Shown here piece by piece: positions 59,594 through 64,000 of a stretch of DNA of 64,000 nt. The position numbers and the translations under genes are program-made. The notes beneath the pieces were generated by a model, which had not been told where the DNA came from, searched no databases, and saw nothing but the letters and a program-made list of their open reading frames with translations. Positions within the stretch are counted from its first letter, which is position 1, and each line of letters opens with the position of its first letter. The stretch spans positions 372,001-436,000 of the forward strand of contig JAXLXE010000001.1 of the NCBI GenBank assembly GCA_046328115.1, given 5' to 3'. The stretch is from JAXLXE01 sp046328115. GTDB lineage: Bacteria > Chloroflexota > UBA6077 > JACCZL01.

Positions 59594-60739
59594 ATGGAAT
59601 CGCAGGATCCTCTTCTCGAGCATGCCTTAGGGCACGCAATGGCCGTGGCGGACCGCCTCGTGGGGACGCTGGAAGACTTCCCCCACGTGACCGAAGAGGG
59701 CGTTTGGACATCCAGGGATGACCTCTCGTGGATGTCTGGCTATTGGGTTGGCTTGCTCTGGCTGCGTTACCTGGAACGGCCATCCGAGCGAGTCATGGTG
59801 GAGGCAAGGAGGTGGCTGGCCAGACTGGCATCCGCCCAGCACCGCGATGACAACGTGGACGCCTGCTTCGTGTTTGAGAGCAGCTTCGTGCGAGGTTTCC
59901 GGATCTCGGGCGACCGCGTGTTCCGCGATGTGGGCGTCCAGGCGGCGCGATCGCTGGCCGCCCGGTTCCAGGCGGGCCCGGATGCTCTGGACCGCGGGGA
60001 GCCCGCCGGATCCATTTCTGTCGATTGCACAGCCGGTTTGAGCTTGCTGGCGTGGGCGGATCCGTACGCGGTGGATGCAGGCCTGGAATCGATCGCGCGG
60101 CGGACTTCCCGCACGTTGCGCACGGTACTCATTCGAAAGGACGGCAGCACGCGAGACATTGCGCTGTTTCCGGTCATGCCTGGATCCGAGTTCGGTTGGC
60201 GCCAATGGCAGGCGGCGTCACAGGATTCGTGTTGGGCACGGGGTCACGCGCTGGCCGTGTACGGGTTTCTCCAGTTAGGACTGCTCACGGACGATCAGGG
60301 GTCCGTGGAGATCGCGGCGCGCCTCGCGGATTTTGCCCTGCGGAGCTTGCCCGTTGACGCGCTACCCTACTGGGACCTGATGCTGCCGAATCCTGAGGGA
60401 GAGCCGCGCGACGCATCGGCAGCGGCCATCCTGGCCAGTGCGCTGATCGATCTGGGCGATTGCGTGCCAGACCCGCCCCGCCAGCGGCGGTATCGTGCTG
60501 GGGCCACACGTCTGCTGCTAGCTCTGGCGGATTCCTGCCTGGCTGATGATGAGCCTGAGCCGGCGAGGATCCTGCGATACGGGTCCACCGGACTGTCACG
60601 TGAGGGCCGAGAGAACGAGTCGAGCATGGTGGCGGACCACTTCTTTGTGGAGGCTTTGACCAAACTGCTCCGGCCGGACCGCCGCCGGCTCCTGGATGCG
60701 GCAGGCGATCGGGCCGTTTTCTCGCTGCCGCCCGTCTGA
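59594..60739 (+). CDS. Glycoside hydrolase family 88 (unsaturated glucuronyl hydrolase-like)
   Basis: This is a 381-aa (alpha/alpha)6 barrel enzyme. Family motifs are SWMSGYWVGLLWLRYL, a DxxG-like position in the region DDNVDACFVFESSF, the substrate-site Asp in ISVDCTAGLSLLAWA and SCWARGHALAVYGF. GH88 enzymes hydrate the unsaturated uronic acid left by polysaccharide lyases. There is no signal peptide, so it is cytoplasmic and needs imported oligosaccharides. No lyase or PTS gene is adjacent. It converges on the ABC exporter gene. Confidence 0.82.
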   Translation: MESQDPLLEHALGHAMAVADRLVGTLEDFPHVTEEGVWTSRDDLSWMSGYWVGLLWLRYLERPSERVMVEARRWLARLASAQHRDDNVDACFVFESSFVRGFRISGDRVFRDVGVQAARSLAARFQAGPDALDRGEPAGSISVDCTAGLSLLAWADPYAVDAGLESIARRTSRTLRTVLIRKDGSTRDIALFPVMPGSEFGWRQWQAASQDSCWARGHALAVYGFLQLGLLTDDQGSVEIAARLADFALRSLPVDALPYWDLMLPNPEGEPRDASAAAILASALIDLGDCVPDPPRQRRYRAGATRLLLALADSCLADDEPEPARILRYGSTGLSREGRENESSMVADHFFVEALTKLLRPDRRRLLDAAGDRAVFSLPPV

Positions 60740-60759
60740 CGGGAGGCGCGACGGAGGGC

Positions 60760-63700
60760 TCAGCCCGCCGCGGCGGGGCTCACATCGCGTGAGGTCTGTG
60801 CCGCCACCAGGCGGGAGTACGGCCCGCCCCTAGCGAGAAGCTCCGTGTGCGTTCCCTGCTCGGCGACGTGGCCGTCCTCCAGGACGACGATTTGATCGGC
60901 CCGCTTGATCGTGGACAGGCGGTGCGCGATGACGAGAGTGGTCCGGTTGCGCATCAGCCGATCCAGGGCCGCGCGGACCTGTCGCTCGTTCTCCGCGTCC
61001 AGGTGGGAGGTGGCTTCGTCCAGGATGAGGACGGGAGCGTTCTTCAAAATCGCCCGGGCGATGGCCAGCCGTTGGCGCTGGCCACCGGAGAGCTGCATCC
61101 CACGCTCGCCGATGACGGTGTCGTAGCCGTCCGGCAGCGATCGGACGAAGTCGAGCAGATTGGCGAGGCGGACGGCCTCGTCCATCTCCTGGTCGGTGGC
61201 GTGTGGCTGACCCAGAGTCAGGTTGTGCCGGATGGTCGTGTTGAAGAGATACGTGTCCTGGGAGACCGCCGCGGCGCACTGACGCAGGGAGTCAAGGGGC
61301 ACCGTGCGGACATCTACGCCATCCACCAGCACGGCGCCGTCGAGGGGATCCCAGAATCGAGGCAGCAGGTTTGCGACGGTGGTCTTCCCGGCGCCAGAGC
61401 GTCCCACGAGCGCCACCGTCTGTCCGGGGGCGATGCTGAAGCTGACCCGTCTCAGCACCTCCGGCTCGCCCGGACCGTAGCGGAAGCTGACATCGCGCAG
61501 CTCGATTCGAGGGCTTCGGTCGCCGGTAAGCTTCAGCGGTTGAGATCCGTCACGCACGGTGACTGGTTCATCATGGACCGCGAACACTCTTCGGACGGCT
61601 GCCAACGTGTCTGCGAGCTGCTTGACCACCTTGGCTACGTCTGTCACCGGTCCGAACGACGAAAGCGCGAGCACGGTTGCCAGTGGCACGTAGCCGGCCG
61701 CCATTTCACCCCGCGTTACGAGGACGGCGCTGGTGGTGGCGACCGCGAGGCCGCCCAGCCCGGTAAGCGCCTCGATGACGCCGCTCAGGGTGGCCTGGTT
61801 CCGCATGAAACCGATCTGGAAGTGCGCCAGTGCTCGACTGTTGTCTTCGATCTCACGAAGCCTGGCCTCGCCTCGACGGAACATCGTGAGCACGCGTAGG
61901 CCCTGGACGCTGTCCACGACGTGGGCGTTCACCTCACCGAGCTGGCCCCTGGCCTGCGACCCGAGGCGTTCGGCCACCCGTCGCGACAGGAACGGGCTCC
62001 AGCCCACGCCGAGCAAGAACGGGACCAGGACCAATGCCAGCATGGGATGGAGCGTTGCCAGGACCACCAGAACACCGGCCGGCACCAACACCGCGATGCA
62101 GGCCGGGGCGGTGGTGTGGGCAAAGAAGTACTCCACCTGCTCGATGTCGCTGGAGACGGCGCTGACGAGGTCGCCGGTCCGCCGTCGCAGCAGGTACGCA
62201 GGTGCGAGCGGGTCCAGCTTCTCGAAGAGGTCGATGCGCATCTCAGCGAGAAGGCGGTACGCCAGGTCGTGCGCCAACCACGATTCCGCCCAGGTCAGGA
62301 ACGCCGCCAGCATAACGGTGATGCCGAGGACCCACAGCCAGGCGGTGATGTCCGCGCCGGTCGCCGCCTGGCGCACCAGCAACGCTCCGATCACACCGAG
62401 ACCGATGACCGCCGTGGCATGAAGTAGGCCGAGCAGGAAGACAACAATCTGGTCTCGCGCCCAGGGCCGGACCAGTCCGAACAGGCGGCCCCAGATGCCC
62501 AGCGAGGATTGCCTGGCCGCTGACACGGCTGCTAGCGGGGACGAGCTGCTGGTGGCGGAGGTGACTGCCGCGGCCGTCGTGCCGTTGGTCGGCGTGGACG
62601 GCTCTTCGCTGAGGGTGACATCTGGCTCCGCCGTGTCGTCGTCGTCCCGCTGGGCGCGCGTGAGGCGCCAGTACAACCCGTGACGCGCCAGCAGTGCCTC
62701 GTGGGTACCACTTTCGGCGATGTGCCCGTCCGCCAACACCAGGATCTGGTCTGCGCTCACGACGCTGGAGAGCCGGTGGGCAATGACAAGGGTAGTGCGC
62801 CCGGCCTGGAGGCGCTCCAGCGCTTGTTGGATCAGAGACTCGTTTTCAGTGTCCACGCTAGAGAGCGCTTCATCCAGCACCAGGATGGGGGCGTCCACCA
62901 GGAGTGCACGCGCGATGGCGATCCGCTGGCGTTGTCCGCCAGAGAGCCTGGCGCCACGCTCGCCGACAACCGTGGCGTAGCCATTGGGCAGCGCCATGAT
63001 GAAGTCGTGCGCGTTTGCGCCGCGTGCTGCTGCTTCCAGCTCGGCGTCCGAGGCGTCTGGGCGGCCAAGCCGCAGGTTCTCTGCCACTGAGCCGTGGAAC
63101 AGGTACGTGTCTTGCGAGACGACCGCCAGATTGCGCCGGATGGTGTCAAAGCTGAGGGTCCGGAGATCGTGCCCGCCAATGGTCACGCGTCCGTGATCCG
63201 GATCGTAGAACCGCTCGAGCAGCCAGACCAGTGTGGACTTTCCCGCGCCGCTGGGTCCCACGACGGCCACCGTCTTGCCGGCTGGAACCTGGAACGACAC
63301 GCTCTCCAGCGCCGGCCGCGGGCGTCCGGGATAGGCAAACGTGACACCCTCGAAGGCCAGCTTCGGCGCGACGTGCTCGATATGGCGGGCGGCACTGGCC
63401 TCGGAGACATCGGGGCGGGCGTCCAGGATGCCGTAGATGCCCGTGGTTGCTGACTGAGCCAGCATGCCGCGGTGGTACAGGGAGGTCAGCTCGCGGATGG
63501 GGCGGAACACCTCAACGCCCAACATCAGGACAATCATGAGCACTGAGAGGTCGAGGGCGCCCTGACTCACACGGACGGCACCCCAGCCCAGTGCGATCGC
63601 GGCGCCGGCGGAGATGCCGAAGACGGCTACGCCGCCGGTCACGATGTTCACGGCCAGAACGTACATGGTGGAACGGTAGAGCTGGCGGGCGCGCTGCGCG

Positions 63701-64000
63701 AGCTGGGCGCCGTGGTCACGGCTGCGACCGAACAGCTTCAGCGTGACCAGCCCCTGGATGGCGTCGATGAAATCGCTGCCCATGGCAGCCCAGGCATCGC
63801 GGCGGGACATGGAGCTTTTTGCGTTCCACCGGTGGAAGAGGCCGGGGGCAACCAGCGTGAAAACGGCGAATACCAGGAAGATGAGCGCGGTGGGCAGATC
63901 CAGGAACGCCATAAACGCGAAGATGAACAGCGGCGTAAGCGCGGCAACGACGAGCTGAGGGAGGTAAAGCCCGAAGAACGTCTCCAGCATCTCTACGCCG
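60760..64000 (-). CDS. Fused CydD-CydC-like ABC exporter (5' truncated at window edge)
   Basis: This is one long polypeptide holding two ABC exporter halves; the visible part is over 1,079 aa and the frame is open to the right edge, so its start lies outside. The first half has FFGLYLPQLVVAALTP and IQGLVTLKLFGRSRD, typical of CydD. It continues into nucleotide-binding domain 1 with GPSGAGKST, LSGGQRQR and ILVLDEALS. The second half begins with a new membrane domain and ends with domain 2 (GRSGAGKTT, LSGGQRQR, LILDEATSHLD). Both ATP sites look competent. CydDC exports cysteine or glutathione needed for cytochrome bd assembly; cydAB is not in the window. Confidence 0.85.
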   Translation of the reverse strand, partial: GVEMLETFFGLYLPQLVVAALTPLFIFAFMAFLDLPTALIFLVFAVFTLVAPGLFHRWNAKSSMSRRDAWAAMGSDFIDAIQGLVTLKLFGRSRDHGAQLAQRARQLYRSTMYVLAVNIVTGGVAVFGISAGAAIALGWGAVRVSQGALDLSVLMIVLMLGVEVFRPIRELTSLYHRGMLAQSATTGIYGILDARPDVSEASAARHIEHVAPKLAFEGVTFAYPGRPRPALESVSFQVPAGKTVAVVGPSGAGKSTLVWLLERFYDPDHGRVTIGGHDLRTLSFDTIRRNLAVVSQDTYLFHGSVAENLRLGRPDASDAELEAAARGANAHDFIMALPNGYATVVGERGARLSGGQRQRIAIARALLVDAPILVLDEALSSVDTENESLIQQALERLQAGRTTLVIAHRLSSVVSADQILVLADGHIAESGTHEALLARHGLYWRLTRAQRDDDDTAEPDVTLSEEPSTPTNGTTAAAVTSATSSSSPLAAVSAARQSSLGIWGRLFGLVRPWARDQIVVFLLGLLHATAVIGLGVIGALLVRQAATGADITAWLWVLGITVMLAAFLTWAESWLAHDLAYRLLAEMRIDLFEKLDPLAPAYLLRRRTGDLVSAVSSDIEQVEYFFAHTTAPACIAVLVPAGVLVVLATLHPMLALVLVPFLLGVGWSPFLSRRVAERLGSQARGQLGEVNAHVVDSVQGLRVLTMFRRGEARLREIEDNSRALAHFQIGFMRNQATLSGVIEALTGLGGLAVATTSAVLVTRGEMAAGYVPLATVLALSSFGPVTDVAKVVKQLADTLAAVRRVFAVHDEPVTVRDGSQPLKLTGDRSPRIELRDVSFRYGPGEPEVLRRVSFSIAPGQTVALVGRSGAGKTTVANLLPRFWDPLDGAVLVDGVDVRTVPLDSLRQCAAAVSQDTYLFNTTIRHNLTLGQPHATDQEMDEAVRLANLLDFVRSLPDGYDTVIGERGMQLSGGQRQRLAIARAILKNAPVLILDEATSHLDAENERQVRAALDRLMRNRTTLVIAHRLSTIKRADQIVVLEDGHVAEQGTHTELLARGGPYSRLVAAQTSRDVSPAAAG

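Overview
The window is a dense, GC-rich (roughly 64 percent by eye) bacterial chromosome segment with no phage, transposase, integrase or CRISPR. It carries tuf with a four-cysteine L33 gene and three adjacent tRNA genes, a GAAC-N4-GTTC SOS box, a SAM-I riboswitch, RNase Y-type machinery, DUF2079 and Wzy/TPR membrane proteins, and many sugar-acid catabolic enzymes. No lipopolysaccharide genes are present. This combination fits Chloroflexota best. That assignment is an inference from gene content, because no rRNA gene is present.

Region by region: 1-2353 is the end of a dipeptide/oligopeptide ABC importer (permease and Tat-type lipoprotein receptor), followed by a sulfatase, a PdxA-family dehydrogenase and a glutamine synthetase-like enzyme. 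7415-8951 holds two secreted proteins. 9172-11081 is the tRNA-Tyr, tRNA-Thr, tuf, rpmG, tRNA-Trp island, followed by SOS-controlled uvrA and then glpK. 15708-20041 is a membrane and cell-envelope block, followed by an M16 protease and an HpcH-type aldolase. 22381-29824 is a tightly overlapped minus-strand operon, thiL-tsaE-tsaB-rimI-polA-fpg-fpg, linking t6A tRNA modification to DNA synthesis and base-excision repair.

30167-38119 holds an XRE regulator, a zinc-ribbon protein, phosphofructokinase, a sirtuin, a TldD/TldE pair, a universal stress protein and two TrkA potassium-channel subunits. 38185-46373 mixes an aldehyde dehydrogenase, tRNA-Thr(CGT), an excalibur protein, a beta-helix protein, MoaD, a YdjC deacetylase, a methyltransferase with two glycosyltransferases, and a Rieske ferredoxin. 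46488-52893 is apt followed by a SAM-I riboswitch that probably controls mtnA-mtnP-pfkB-ahcY-metK, a complete recycling set for the nucleoside products of S-adenosylmethionine. 53008-64000 has a nucleotide-sugar epimerase, an enolase-superfamily dehydratase, a coupled pair of a degenerate RNase Y and a secreted metalloprotease, hisB, a cupin, a GH88 hydrolase and a fused CydDC-like ABC exporter that runs off the right edge.

The strongest leads for follow-up are: the RNase Y homologue that keeps its membrane anchor, coiled coil and KH domain but has lost its HD catalytic residues; the 16-bp start-codon repeat between the two fpg genes, whose arithmetic points to an ancestral 8-nt gene overlap; the SOS box on uvrA; the SAM riboswitch operon with an uncharacterised PfkB kinase; and several promoters that lie so close to the start codon that leaderless mRNAs are likely. 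Start codons were chosen from visible Shine-Dalgarno sequences, ATGA-type overlaps and family start positions. GTG and TTG starts are common here.
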